Shown: positions 11,323 through 23,333 of the stretch, piece by piece
How the letters are laid out: each line of letters begins with the position of its first letter
How positions within the stretch are numbered: position 1 is the first letter of the stretch
Origin: Eurosta solidaginis
Taxonomy: Eukaryota; Arthropoda; Insecta; Diptera; Tephritidae
Assembly: GCF_040869045.1 (NCBI RefSeq)
Contig: NC_090319.1
Span: forward strand, 305,214,998-305,278,997
Direction: 5' to 3'
Length of the DNA: 64,000 bases
Program-made: the position numbers and the translations under genes
Notes under the pieces: generated by a model
The model's database searches: none
Told to the model about the DNA's origin: nothing
The model's input: the letters and a program-made list of their open reading frames with translations, nothing else

Positions 11323-14300
11323 AGCGCGTCAGCAGCAAGGGGCGACAGCTGACTCCCTCAATTGAATGCCCCATAATCTCTATCTCACAAATTGGAAGAA
11401 GGTCTAGCAATCTTACTGTCGGAGGACATGTGTATGGAAAGGAACGTTTACTGACTGTAGATACGGGTGCATCTCATTCCATCATTCGAGCGGATTTAGT
11501 CAACAAGAAGATAAGACCATTGCATGGAGCAATATTGCGTACAGCCACTGGAGAAGACACCCAGGTAATTGGAGAAGTAGAATGTGAAGTAGCAATTGGG
11601 AACGTCACGGTACTACAGAATTTTATAGTGGCAGGTATTGTTGATGAAATCATAATTTGAGTGGACTTCTTAATCAACCAAGGCATCAAAATCGGTATGC
11701 AAAGCAAGACGATGCGATATAAGAACATGGATGTGCCACTTAATTTCGGCTACGAGAGAGGCTACAGCAGTAAACGAGTGCTGGTGGAAGAGAGTCAGCA
11801 AATACCACCAAAATCAGAAGCAGTCGTCTGGGCAAAGGTTGATGGAGATTGTGGGACAAACAAATTGTGGGTTGTAGAAGCAGCAAATAAATCAGCACTG
11901 AACATACTTGTAGGAAAAACCCTGGCTATGACAAAACAAGATGGACGTATTCCGGTAAGAGTACTCAATGAGTTCAAGTCACCATTCAATTTGACCAAAG
12001 GAGCTATTTTGGGAAGATGCCAAGAGGCCGAAGTAGTTATTAACTGTAAACAGCTCCAGGAACACGTTTCATCTAGAAATACTGATCTTTCAAATGATAT
12101 CACGGCATGGACGCATGGGCTAGAGGAAGCCTATCAGAGTAAGGCAAAACAACTGCTCATAAAATACGCGAACATATTTGACCAGGATGGTTCCAAACCA
12201 GGCCGCACCAATGTTGTGAAACATCAAATTGACACTGGAGATGCGAGGCCGATCCGTCAAGCTCCACGTAGTGTTCCACTGGCGAAGCGGGAAGTTGTGA
12301 GTCAAATCATACAAGAAATGAGTGACAGCGGCGTCATCGAACCATCAGCTAGTCCATGGAGCTCACCGGTAGTACTTGTAAAGAAGAAGGATGGAAAAAT
12401 GAGGTTTTTCGTGGACTTCCGGAAGTTGAATGACGTTACGAAAAAGGATAGCTACCCGTTGCCAAGAATTGACGACACTCTGGACTCGCTATCTGGTACG
12501 AAATGGTTTTCCACACTGGACTTGAAAAGCGGCTACTGGCAAGTTGAGGTGAAGGAGGAAGATAAAGAGAAAACAGCCTTCAGTGTCGGTGATGGTCTTT
12601 GGCAATTTACAGTGATGCCTTTTGGACTTAATGCACCAGCTACTTATGAGAGACTCATGGACCAGGTACTGAAAGGACTACATTGGAAAACATGCTTGGT
12701 GTACCTGGACGACATCATCGTATTGGGCAAGAGTTTTGATGAACATCTTAAGAACTTGGAGGAAGTTTTCCAGAGAATAGCTGGCGCTGGTCTGAAGTTA
12801 AGTCCCAAAAAGTGTACGCTGTTTAAAAAGGAAGTAAATTATTTGGGCCACAAGGTAACGACAGAAGGTGTCTGTACAGCGAATGAAAAGATAGAGACAG
12901 TAAAGGATTGGCCAAGACCACAGAATCTGCATGAATTGAGAAGTTTCCTTGGGCTGTGCATATATTACCGCCGATTTGTACCAAATTTTGCCAGCGTAGC
13001 CCATAGTCTCCACGAGCTAACAAGAAAAAATAAAGCTTTTGAATGGAAGAAGGAGCAAGAAGTAGCTTTCCAAACATCGAAAGAGCGGTTGTGCACTGCC
13101 CCAATGTTGGCATACCCGATTCCAGGAGCAACATTTATTCTAGATACAGATGCGAGCGGATATGCTATAGGAGGCGTTTTATCACAACTGGTCGATGGAC
13201 AAGAGAAGGTAGTTGCATATTACAGCCGTTCAATTGGAAAACCAGAGAGGAACTATTGCGTTACACGGAGAGAGCTGTTGGCATTGGTAGAGTGCATTAA
13301 ACATTTTCACAAATACCTCTACGGCCAGCGATTCCGTGTCAGGACAGATCACGCAGCGTTGCAATGGCTTCTGCAGTTCCGTAATCCGGAAGGACAATTG
13401 GCACGGTGGATCGAGCGACTACAAAGCTATGACTTTTCCATTGAGTATCGAAAAGGTAGTACCCATGGAAATGCTGATGCAATGTCACGAAGACCATGTA
13501 GTCTGGAATGCAAGCACTGCTCAAAGGCCGAGGCTAAAGAAGCCATTATAGATGTCCGGCTAATGACTATAACGTGTACGGATGAATGGGACAAGGAACA
13601 ACTAAGAAAGTGTCAGCTAGAAGATACAGATCTGTCACATGTTATGCAAGGGCTCGAACGAAACGAAAGACCAAGCAGAGAGGAGATGTCAGCAGAGAGT
13701 CCCATTGCGAAGTCATATTGGGCCCAGTGGAACAGTTTAGATTTGATATCCGGTTGCTTGCATCGAGTATGGGAGAGTGAGGATGGTCAATGCAAGAAGA
13801 AACTAATAGTTGTTCCCAGAAAGAGGATTCCTGACGTGCTCAGCGAGCTGCAAAATGGTCCAAGTGGAGGTCATCTTGGAATCACGAAGACACTCGAGAA
13901 AATTGAGCAGAGATTCTATTGGGTTGGTTGCCGTCAGTCGGTCACCGAGTGGATTGCCAATTGCGAGGTATGCAACAGAGCGAAAGGGCCCAAAACCCGA
14001 AGTCATGGCCAGATGAAGCAGTATATTTCAGGTGCACCATTTGAAAGGATCGCCATGGATGTCGCAGGTCCATTTCCTACTAACAACCGCGGAAACAAAT
14101 ACGTACTTGTGGTTATGGATTATTTCAGTAAATGGCCAGAGGTATACCCAATCCCAAACCAAGAAGCAGAAACAGTAGCAGAAGTGGTTAAAAACGAATG
14201 GGTTGCAAGGTATGGTGTACCAATGGAGTTACATTCTGACCAAGGCAGGAATTTTGAATCAGCTGTGTTCCAAGAAATGTGCAAGAAGTTGGGGATTCGG

Positions 14301-14914
14301 AAAACACGGACAACTGCATTGCATCCTCAGTCCGATGGTATGATGTAACGTTTCAATAGAATATTGGAGGAGCATTTAAGGAAATAGTGGACAAGTACCA
14401 TAAGGACTGGGATACACACATATCATTATTCTTGATGGCCTACCGATCGGCAGTACATGACACAACGGGCCAAACTCCCGCAAAGGTAATTTTTGGCAAT
14501 GACCTTCGACCGCCAGCTGATTTGAAGTATGGGATAGATGCCGATGCGGAGAGGAATGTCAAGAAATCCACTGGTGTCTTGGAAGAAGAGCTGAGAGAGA
14601 TACACAATCTGGTAAGGCAACGAGCAAAGATTATGGATGACAAGATGAAAGCGAGTTACGATAAAGCAATTAATTCGGAAGGGTTTCAGGAAGGAGATTT
14701 GGTGCTGCTATACAACCCACAACGAAAAAAAGGTTTGTCCCCGAAATTGCAGTGTAACTGGGAAGGTCCATACAAAGTTGTAAAACGGATTAACGATGTA
14801 GTGTACCGCATACAAACCACTACCAAACCACGAACCAAAATGAAAGTGGTTCATTTGGAGAGATTAGCAGCGTTTAGATCGAGAGATTTGTCTGATCGGG
14901 ACGATCAGACTTAG
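11322..14914 (+). pseudogene. pol: pol of Gypsy element, broken (PR-RT-RH-IN)
   Basis: Polyprotein in one frame with breaks. Protease active site DTGA at 11460-11471. RT with FVDFRKLND, LDLKSGYWQ and the catalytic YLDD at 12702-12713. RNase H with DTDAS from 13143 and TRRELLAL. Integrase zinc domain (GGHLG ... CEVC, about 13870-13974) and catalytic Asp residues at about 14056 and 14238. A C-terminal domain with NWEGPYKVV (about 14758-14784) forms the GPY/F module. Lesions: TGA at 11658-11660 after the protease, TAA at 14346-14348 at the position of the third catalytic integrase residue (Glu), and a frame change at about 14379-14384 after which the last 175 codons run in another frame. The element could move only if helped in trans. 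Confidence 0.92.
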
Positions 14915-14925
14915 GTGGAGGGCAG
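14911..14925 (+). other. Polypurine tract
   Basis: TTAGGTGGAGGGCAG directly before the 3' LTR; the GGTGGAGGG purine run is the plus-strand primer site in this type of element. The pol frame ends just before it. Confidence 0.75.
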
Positions 14926-15654
14926 TGTCACGGATATTAGCATCACTAAGCTATACCATCACTAAGGCCATGCTAAGCGATATTTACGTCAATAATCAAA
15001 ACATGTATACACATATATAAGGCAGCCGAGAGATGTCACACACAGATGCATTTACTTATACGCCTATGTGTGCGCGAGAGACTGTAAACTACAAACATTC
15101 ACATCAATAATTCAATCATTATATATCTACATAAACGAAACAATAACTGCGTCTACATATATGTACCATGTACGTATACGAGCAGCGGAGAGTCAAATGC
15201 ACTAACACATGCATATATCTGAGAAGTTTGAGAGCTACTGGACTAGTAGATTCTGGAAGCGCCTAAAAGATGTATAAAATTGTGCAATTTTAGTTATAGC
15301 TGAGAAGTTTGAGAGCTCATGGACAATGCTAGTAGATTCTAGAAAAATGCGAACGACGAAACCAAAGAGTATAAAAGGCGACACATGTAGAGGCCCTGTA
15401 ATTCAGTTTGAGTTGAGCTATCAATCAGTTAGTGATTAAGCACGCGATCTGGCGGCCAATAGTAGAGTTTCATTTGAGTTATGTATCAGTTTGGTTATTA
15501 AGCCAGCGAGTAGCAAAGTATAAGTGTTATTGTGAAGTACTTTAATAAAGGCCATTTTTCCATTATTCAAAATTGGAGTTATTTATTCAACAGTTTAGTG
15601 ATTCGAACTTAGCAGAGGATTGCAAATAAGAGGATTTGCAGTAAATTCGTTACA
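14926..15654 (+). repeat. 3' LTR of the Gypsy element
   Basis: 729 bp, TGTCACGGAT ... CGTTACA, followed by ATAT. AATAAA at 15544-15549 with a T-rich stretch downstream is the likely poly(A) signal of the element transcript. Confidence 0.95.
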
Positions 15655-17474
15655 ATATTATGATATTTTATCCAAAACCGATTTTTTTATTGGTAGAAAT
15701 GACTTTTTTTTGATGGGAAAGAAATCTCAACCGTCAACCGCATTCCAAAATTTTCAATTCAGAATTGTATTGTGGTTTCTCACAAAAAAAATCAGGCGAC
15801 GATCCTCTTCTAAGAAATTCTCTTCTACAAATTGTTGTGTAATAATAACAATTTGGTGTGATATATATCTGAGGAGATTAAGGTCTAGCTTTCCATCCAA
15901 TTCTACGAACTGGCTCACCTAAATACATGTTTTGGTGTCAAGGTAATGCCGAGGGACAATCGTTACCATTTGTACCAATTTTCTTAAATATTTTTGATGG
16001 ATAGGCCAGCACACTAGCTGTACACCACGGCGGCAGACTTTGGCAGTTCAGCCGTTAAATTCAGCCTCCACAAACTATCATATCAAACTGGACGATGATG
16101 TTTAGGTAAGATGCGAAGAGCTACAGCGCTTTTGTTGGCGTGGGCAAGTTGTGGGAAGATTTTCACTGAGTTTGGAAAAGCAGGTGGGAGAAGACTTTGA
16201 TATCTCTTGGTGCCCCCTGTTGGCATCAGTTATCGCGAGACAGGATTAGCTGGAGTGACTTGTTACGCAACGACCAGCATCTCCTCAACGGATAAGCGCC
16301 AATTAACAAATTTATCTTCCAAGATCATTTTTTTCTGCAGTAGCGAGGACACTTGAGACTGCTGATCCCTTATAAAGTGAAGTTTCAGCATATTTAAGGG
16401 TTAAAGACGTATCAACCAAGTGAAGAAGGATGAATGAAAAATCAATAGGAGTGGTCTCCAACATTCGCTTCTTAATTAGAATTTGTTAAGAAGGAAGGTT
16501 TTTTCTTTTGTCCCTTCGCAAAATTAGGACGTGTTGTGGCATTCACTATATTGGCAACCATATATGTAATACTCCTATATTGCTACAAAAGGCTAGGTAC
16601 ATTCCCAAACATCAGAGTGCCGATATATTGCTGTTTAAACGTTTTTGTTTTTGTATTCAATAATCGAATGTACCTAAATTTAAATGTTTTCTTGTCATAC
16701 TTATGCTGCTACAATCACAAAACTTTTATAGGCTGTCTTGTTTTGATTTCGAATTCAAAACATATTGCGAGCATTTTCTATTAGCAATATAGGAGTATTG
16801 CATATATGTTGGCAACTCATTTTTTTGCCATATACATAAAAACGGATTTCAAAACTTTGCGAAGTATTTTTCACTTATTTCATAAGCATTTTATTTTTTT
16901 TGGCATTAAAAAAAGTGAAAAATGTCATACCAACAGTTTTTTTTTGTGTTTTCTTTGGTTTGGCATTTTCACAAAGTTTAAGAGAGTGATTTTAAAATTT
17001 TTTTAAAAATCAAAAAAACCATTATGGCCACCAAGAAGAGTAAATGGTTTTACCTGGTAATATTTATACCTTGGTTAAAACAGTTAATGAAATGAATTTA
17101 ATTTCGTTTTTTAAAATTAACACCAAGTTTGCTATCAAAGCCATATCACTCGTTCGGTTGTGTCTAAATGAAATTAAAGTTAAGGGCGAGCGTCGTATGT
17201 CTCACTCTTTTCTTCCTCTCATGTTTTTTCTACCCTCTGCATTTTGCCAGTTTACCTTAATTACCCCACTCAATTTGCCAATTTCTTGCATTCTACCCCT
17301 TTTCCTCTTACTCATACTGTTAGTCTAACTCACCGTCAATCTTAATCATATCCCAATGCTATTCTTACTCTGTTTGTTAACCTCTCATTCCTACTTTTTC
17401 TTAGATCATTGCCCTTATGACTTTTACTCTCATTCACTCTCTTTTTCTAGTAGTATAGCGTCACCAATCACAAG
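15655..17474 (+). other. Intronic; nothing firmly recognised
   Basis: AT-rich. At about 16225-16295 a short frame reads LSRDRISWSDLLRNDQHLLNG, which resembles the end region of some retroelement proteins, but it is too short to name. T-rich low-complexity sequence follows to 17460. Confidence 0.35.
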
Positions 17475-18433
17475 AACAGAAACCTGATTCCCTATCTGCA
17501 ATTCGAGGGTGATCTTAAGGCCACAGTAGAGGTGGACGGTTGGCGGAAGCGTGCTCAAATGGCGGACGAGGCGATACATGTGTACACAGATGGTTCCAAA
17601 GTAGTGGAAGGAGTAAGGTCTGCGCAGTATACCACTGATCCGGAAATAAACAGATCCTACCGGATTACTGTAGCGTTTTCCAAGCGGAAATAGTAGCCGT
17701 AACCAAAGCGGTAGAAACCTTGGAAGAGAATAGCTTAAGCTGCAACCGTGTTAACTTTTATATTGACAGTCAAGCAGCAATTAAAGCAATTATCTCGCAT
17801 AGCACAGCATCTAAATGCGTGTTAGAGTGTAAGCAGTCCCTGGAGAGAATCGGGACAGGGAGAAGCATACATCTATATTGGGTCCCATCCAATTAGACTG
17901 GGCGAGATTAAGCGAAGGCGAGAGGTGCACATGATCGACCAAGCAGGAAAGGCGTGGGTTCAAGCGCGGGGCTGTAAAGCGTCGAAGATTATGTGTAGGT
18001 CTTACAACCTTAGACTAACTTAGTTGCTTCTGTCATTAAACATAGAGCACTGTAGCCTCATGATGGGTATTCTGACTGGACACTGCCTTCTAGCGTCACA
18101 GGCCTTTAAATTAGGCTTGGTTAGTGATAGCAGATGTAGGAACTGCGGTTTGGGGGAGGAAACGATCGAGCACGTTCTGTGCTCGTGCCCTGCGCTTGCC
18201 AGGCTAAGACTCCAGCTATTAGGAGAGATACAGCTGTCAGATCTAGAAGCATCAAGTGGCTTAAGTCATAGGAAGCTTCTAGTATTTGCCAAGAGGACGG
18301 AGTTATTTTATAACATTGGTCCTGGTTTTTATTAGGGTTTTCCAGTTTGGTCGTTAAAACAAAATTCTGGTAACACTACGGACTCATTCGGTCTATGTGA
18401 GGTCCTCATGCACCGGTCACTTCAACCTAACCT
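17475..18433 (+). pseudogene. Non-LTR retrotransposon RNase H and C-terminus (family N1)
   Basis: Frames in succession encode an RNase H start (AIHVYTDGSKVVEG, about 17574), VNFYIDSQAAIKAI (about 17750-17790), a WVPS segment (about 17880), and from about 18030 a C-terminal region with ILTGHCLLAS and the zinc-knuckle-like CRNCG...EHVLCSCP motif. These are typical of I-like non-LTR elements that carry RNase H. Several frame changes and an in-frame stop near 17690 show it is dead. The same family occurs at 45198-45905 (minus) and 47905-48085 (plus). It ends about 235 bp before the last host exon. Confidence 0.8.
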
Positions 18434-18667
18434 AACTACTTTAAAATTCGTGACAGGTAAAATTTTTGTTGTTGAACTACTGACTTCACCTGTCTGGTTT
18501 TATTGCTCAGAGTAAGTTTCTCACGAGGGGTTAAACTCATACATTTTTCACAAATTTTAAAATTAACACTAAAAAAAGTTAACTTTTAGTTCAGTAACGT
18601 AGATATATGTATACATTTAACTGCAAACAAATAAAATTTTTATAACTTTCTTTGTTTTCTCTTGTAG

Positions 18668-18822
18668 GTGGTTTACAACATGCGCCTGCTGGACAGTCTG
18701 CTGGTTTGGCTGTTGCCAGTGCACTTGTAACATTAGGCAATCCACGCAGACCATCGATTGAACATACAAAAGAGCCAAAATCTAAAAGAAAACAAAGTCA
18801 ACATCCTGATAGTTGTACATAA
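18668..18822 (+). CDS. dsd: Distracted/Attractin-like protein, last coding exon
   Basis: Acceptor TTTGTTTTCTCTTGTAG. The first two bases complete the codon left open at 3528, then 50 codons and TAA (18820-18822). It encodes GLQHAPAGQSAGLAVASALV, TLGNPRRPSIE, a Lys/Arg-rich stretch (EPKSKRKQ) and ends ...PDSCT. In the family as I know it, the tail has GQS-GLAVASALV and ends in a basic segment plus a C-terminal Cys and one residue, so this is the natural C-terminus. The tail of these proteins lies in the cytoplasm, and the vertebrate homologue acts with the MGRN1 ubiquitin ligase in melanocortin signalling. The fly role is less clear to me. Confidence 0.9.
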
Positions 18823-19290
18823 TATTTACGTAACACAATTATATACATACATATTATACGTATAAAAATTAACAGCGAAATTTGTAAAAGTATTTTTCCT
18901 TTATACATACATATGTACATTTGTAGATGTTTACATACACGCGTGGCCACTTCACGTTTCGAAGTTTTTGTTTTGCACGGACATTAATTTATAGTACATA
19001 CAATATATTTGAGTTTTTGTTTGCATATTTAGATATGTACGTACATACATATATAAGGAAGGCAATATAATACATTCGAATCATGTGCGCAACCACAGAC
19101 GTCAAGCTATAGAGAATCGCCAACGACGGAAGCAATAGAAATTGTCAAACTGGTGGTAGGTAATTCACCACATTACCTACTTGTAGATTAGCCAAAAAAC
19201 GCGGTTCGTTCTGTTGGTTGTTCCCTATTGTTATATGTTCTCTGTTCGCAACAGACAATTTTTAACACTTTTTCTCAAAACTGTATTGTC
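18823..19290 (+). other. 3' UTR / downstream flank of dsd-like gene
   Basis: AT-rich with repeated TACATA phrases. I see no AATAAA close to the stop; an AATATA variant is at about 19065. The true end of the transcript cannot be placed by eye. From 19295 a region with repeated GTTTAAGCTTAAGC and CCGGGCC phrases begins, which recurs at about 22190-22340, probably another short repeat. Confidence 0.4.
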
Positions 19291-19588
19291 TTAAAAACCG
19301 GGCCTTTCAGTAGTTGGTTAAGCTAAGCTTAAGCTAAGTTTGCTTAAACTCTAGTCAAATTTAAACTCCAGTTAAACTACTGAGCAATTTTTCAGTCACA
19401 GTTTAAGGCCGCCTTTGAGGTTTTGTTTTTTTGTGCGGCAACATTGGTTTTTTTATTATCTAGATAATTTGTAGATACGGTAACAGCTGGATTTTGTTTA
19501 CCCAACAAACATGGAAACAAATTCTCCAGCGAAATATATATCTAGTTCCGGAAGTAATATCCAACATCATTATTTAATTATTCTTAAA

Positions 19589-19709
19589 CCAGATAGTTCT
19601 CGAATTGATATCCAACTTCATTCTCCAATCACTATACAACCTTTGAGAAACCAGATAGTTCTCGAATTGATATCCAACTTCATTCTCCAATCACTATACA
19701 ACCTTTGAG
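19589..19709 (+). repeat. 62-bp tandem duplication
   Basis: The unit beginning CCAGATAGTTCTCGAATTGA at 19589 recurs at 19651 with almost no change, a 62-bp period. It is a recent tandem duplication next to the TIR element P2. Confidence 0.85.
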
Positions 19710-19823
19710 ATTTGTAAAATTTAGAGTTCTCGAGTTGATCTCCAACGTTATTATCATTATCAAATTATTATCCAACCTTTGAGAGATGTTGGAAAATGTA
19801 CAGTTTTCAAATGAATACCCACG

Positions 19824-21742
19824 GTGGAATCACCAGGTGAAGTAAATAAAAAAAGACAGAAGATGTACGCTATCTGAAGTGGTAGGGATGTATTTTCAAC
19901 GGCCAGAAAAGGGTAACATTTTTACTCGCTTTGAAAAAATAGGAGTAGAAAAATAAATACCTTGCTACGAAAGCCATTACAGAAACTGTTTTTCAGCATA
20001 TCAGTGGCACCTAACGCCTATACAAAAGGGGATACACAGGACCAGTGCGAGCTTATATTTTGACATCGAATAAAGATAAAAAACTTAAACTGTGATGAGC
20101 AGTAAAATTCAATAACGCATCTAAATTAAACTGATCTCAACCGGAAAAGCCGGACATAAATCCATTGTTCTTTCCAACTCCTCAGTTGATTTTTCGTTGA
20201 GAGTCGGAAGTAAAATATATGCCCTTCAATATATCATACAAACTTGATCAAAAGATCCCCAAAAGCTCTTGACAGTTGAATTCGTGATGTATTGCTAATG
20301 TTACCAAGTTATTATCCGTGTTGTTTTTTTACACGTATATACGTTTACGTTTGCGGATAAAAAGAAACGCTTATCTTTACTTAGATAATGTTTAGGAGAC
20401 CCATATGGCGGCAGTGGTTAAATAACTAGCTACAGAACGGGTTGTACCGAAAAGCGGAGACACACACCTCTGTTGGCCATAGTGTATAATCTATAGCTGA
20501 ATCGGTTGCGGTGAATAAAGTGTGTGTAACACCATTTGTAGAGATAATACAAAAAGGTAGTCTAGAGGTAAAACATAGACACACATTTCAGTTGTATCTT
20601 TTTCTAATGCGTATTGAAATTTAGGAGTACGTACTAATTTTCTGTGCAGAAGTGTAACTAAAGTTTAACGCTTCGCAGTCCATATAAAGTTTAAGCGTCT
20701 ATGTATATAGATGTAAAAAAACACAGCTATTATTTGCTAAAATATGTCAGGGGGTATAATAGCAGTCGGCCTAGAACCAAAAGATGCTGATCCGGTCTTT
20801 CCGGATTCATATATTCTAAATTACAATCCACGGCGGCCGCCGTGGTGTGATGGTAGCATGCTCCGCCATCCACACCGAAGATTCTGGGTTCACGCCCGGG
20901 CAAACCGACATCAAAATTTTAGAAACATTTTTTTCAATCAGAAGAAAATGTTTCTAAGCGGGGTCGCCCCTCGGCAGTGTTTGGCAAACACTCCGAGTGT
21001 ATTTCTGCCATGAAAAGCTCTCAGCATAAAACAAGTAGGTCCCGTCCCGCCAATTTGTAGGGAAATACAAAGAGGAGCACGACGCAAATTGGAAGAGAAG
21101 CTCGCCCCAAAATCTCTTCGGAGGTTATCGCGCCTTAAATTTATTTATTTTAACTATCTTAGTGGTCTTTTAGAGAAAACAACAACAGTGAGTTACAATT
21201 TTTTGTAACTATATTTAGAAATACATTGTTTTTGCGAAGTTTTTTCATATATAAATAAGGTGTAACACGACAGTTTTGGTGTTTTTGATGCAGGAATGAC
21301 AAAAACATTTATCGAGGGTCTTCAGTAGCGCTGTACAGTCGAAAATCCTTGTTGGATATGACGTGAATACAAGTAGTTTGTTTTAGCAAAGACCTGTTTT
21401 AATTTTTTTTGGAACAAATTTAACATACATCTATAAAGAAAGCATCGACAATATGGATGTAATAATTTAGCACGGCCTTACTTATGGAAGCCAACACCAA
21501 AGATACCCAAATGATGAATCTCTGTAATCAATTACAATAAAGGTCCATAGATATTCACCTACTGATTTATGTGAAAAAAGTACTAAAACTACCATATTTT
21601 ACTCCTGAAAAATACAAAAAAACAACACTTTTTCGGGAACAACATTGGTGAAAATTTTTCAGATAGCCGAATGACAGAACAAAGAAGAATTTAGAGCGAG
21701 ACAACTGACGGCTTACTTCACCTGGTTATTCCACCATGATGA
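19824..21742 (-). mobile_element. TIR DNA element (family P, copy P2)
   Basis: The left end GGTGGAATCACCAGGTGAAG and right end TTCACCTGGTTATTCCACCA are inverted repeats. The body matches element 3998-5495 in reverse. A direct repeat ATGAATACCC is found beside each end (about 19806-19820 and 21737-21750), a probable target duplication. It contains a SINE (20833-21150). 20170-20830 has no counterpart in P1 and no recognisable gene. It shows the unoccupied sites for the MITE and SINE of P1. Confidence 0.7.
20833..21150 (+). mobile_element. tRNA-derived SINE, family 1, copy a
   Basis: Begins GCGGCCGCCGTGG, with A-box-like TGGTGTGATGGTAGC and B-box-like GGGTTCACGCCC, then the body (GCGGGGTCGCCCCTCGGCAG) and end GGTTATCGCGCCTTAAATTT. 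Compared with the other copies it lacks about 40 bp around CATCTGCCTTGCAGATGCC. This is either a subfamily or a single deletion. Confidence 0.85.
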
Positions 21743-22352
21743 ATACCCAACACATTTCTCCAGTTGATATCCTACATTGGATATCGAGTTGAGGTGGAAT
21801 TGAATAAAATCTCCAAGGTGGTACCACCAAAACCAGCAGCTGTTTATTGTGAGAAATAAACATCTGGTTAGTAGCAGTAATGAAGCGTAATTAATCAAAA
21901 CCTGATTATGTATATTTTATTTTATTTTCGTGAAAATACTGTAGGATGTAATCTTACATTTGAGTGCAGTTAGAGAACCACAAGTTTGGAATTAAATTTT
22001 TTCAACTTAATAACATTTTTTGTCTTATAAAAAATTCCCTCTTTTGCTGAGTACGCTATGATTTTTGAGTTGAGCCACTGTTTCGAAACATCTCAAGAGC
22101 ATGCCAAGTTATCAACATTAGCTCTAATGATACTCAAGCCCAAATGCTAGTTGGGTATATTCGACACCATTCGAACGAACGTAAATAACTGATATGTTAA
22201 CTAGAGTTTAACCCTGACAGATCGGCCGCTTAAGCTTAGCTTAAACTCCAGTCAAAGTAGACTGAAAAACTGCAGAATAAGTTTAAGCGTAGTTTAACTG
22301 ACAAGCTGAGTTGAACTTGTCCTGAAAAACCGGGCCTTAATGTGTTAATTAT

Positions 22353-23041
22353 CAGCCCAATTCTAGACGAAAATTCTTTGCGAGTTGTTTCCCTTCTCCC
22401 AATCCTCGTATTTTAAATAAAAATCCTTGTGGGTTTTTTCACTTCTCCTTTTCCTCTTATTCTGAACAAAAGTAGGTGTTATGAAAGTGATTCCAAATGA
22501 AACAAAATATGCAAAGAAAAAATTTAAAACGAAAAAAGGTTGTTCACGATCCGTAGCTTTCATTTGTTATAGCAACGTTTCCAACACCAAATACACGAAA
22601 TTGTTCAATCCCTTATCAACATTCTAACACAAAACACGTTGTTACAGTCTAAATGTATATAAATAAGCAACGGAAGAGTTCTTAGCAAATTTGATGCAGT
22701 CATCCAGAAATTGCGCAAGGATTTTTTAAAAAGGCTTCAATAGATTTTGGCGTATGACGAAAGAGGAATTCAACTCAGTCAATACCATATGAAATGCAAT
22801 ACTGTGGTTTGTTTATATTTTATTTCTCAATTTTAAACAAATTCGCAACAATAACTAAACTTTTCAATATGTTAAACAAGAATAGAAATGCGCAACAAAA
22901 TTTCAATTGGCAAATCAGCTGACTTCTAAAATCCTATTCCCCAATTATTATTCTCCATAGGAGAAAAAATTGGAGGATTTCTGCACGGGAATAAAAAATC
23001 TGCGAGAACAAAATTCCGAGGGAATATTTAGAATTGGGCTG
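22353..23041. mobile_element. Possible TIR element
   Basis: CAGCCCAATTCTA at 22353 is perfectly inverted at 23029-23041 (TAGAATTGGGCTG). No transposase is visible between. TAT stands on both sides, but a longer target duplication is not seen. Candidate only. Confidence 0.4.
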
Positions 23042-23333
23042 TATTATATCTTTCATTTTCTTATATTTTAGATCCTTTTAGGAAGAACTTTAGGGAATCG
23101 TGGAACGAAAACTATTGCCCAATTCATAAGAGTGTTGTATTCATGTGTCAATTGTTTCCAATATAAAATTTGATTGAAGCATATCACATACGGCGAATAG
23201 ATGACCTTGTGAATTGCTTATAAGCAAGTCAATTTCAAAACATTTTCAAAATTTGTACTTTGAGTTTTCAGAACTTTTTCGATTATGCGGTTTTGTAGCC
23301 CAATCAATTACACACGCCGACAAAATTTAACCA

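Larger units (their letters stand above)
9094..15654 (+). mobile_element. Full-length Ty3/Gypsy retrotransposon, family A
   Basis: Complete element of 6561 bp: two 729-bp LTRs, primer binding site, gag, pol in protease-RT-RNase H-integrase order, polypurine tract. Flanked by a perfect 4-bp duplication ATAT (9090-9093 and 15655-15658). I count 8 substitutions between the LTRs (about 98.9% identity), so the insertion is young, yet the genes carry at least five lesions. There is no env frame between integrase and the 3' LTR. RT before integrase places it in Ty3/Gypsy. A finer assignment (mdg3/micropia-like, because of the Leu primer) is tentative. Confidence 0.95.
3529..18667 (+). other. Last intron of dsd-like gene, ~15.1 kb, packed with mobile elements
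   Basis: Starts GTATGT and ends CTCTTGTAG. It contains a TIR element (3998-5495) that itself holds a hAT MITE and a SINE, a solo LTR (5512-6007), a second SINE (6147-6335), a complete 6.6-kb Gypsy retrotransposon in the same orientation as the gene (9094-15654), and a non-LTR RNase H fragment (17475-18433). The sense LTRs carry promoter and poly(A) signals that could interfere with the host transcript. That is inference. Confidence 0.8.

Noticed and set aside
16225..16295. Coding-like phrase LSRDRISWSDLLRND
   Set aside because: Too short and without neighbouring similarity; kept only as a remark in the intron entry.
19295..22340. Possible single large element bounded by AAACCGGGCC phrases at about 19300 and 22325
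   Set aside because: Both phrases have the same orientation and each neighbourhood is itself a short GTTTAAGC-rich repeat, so they look like two separate small repeats.
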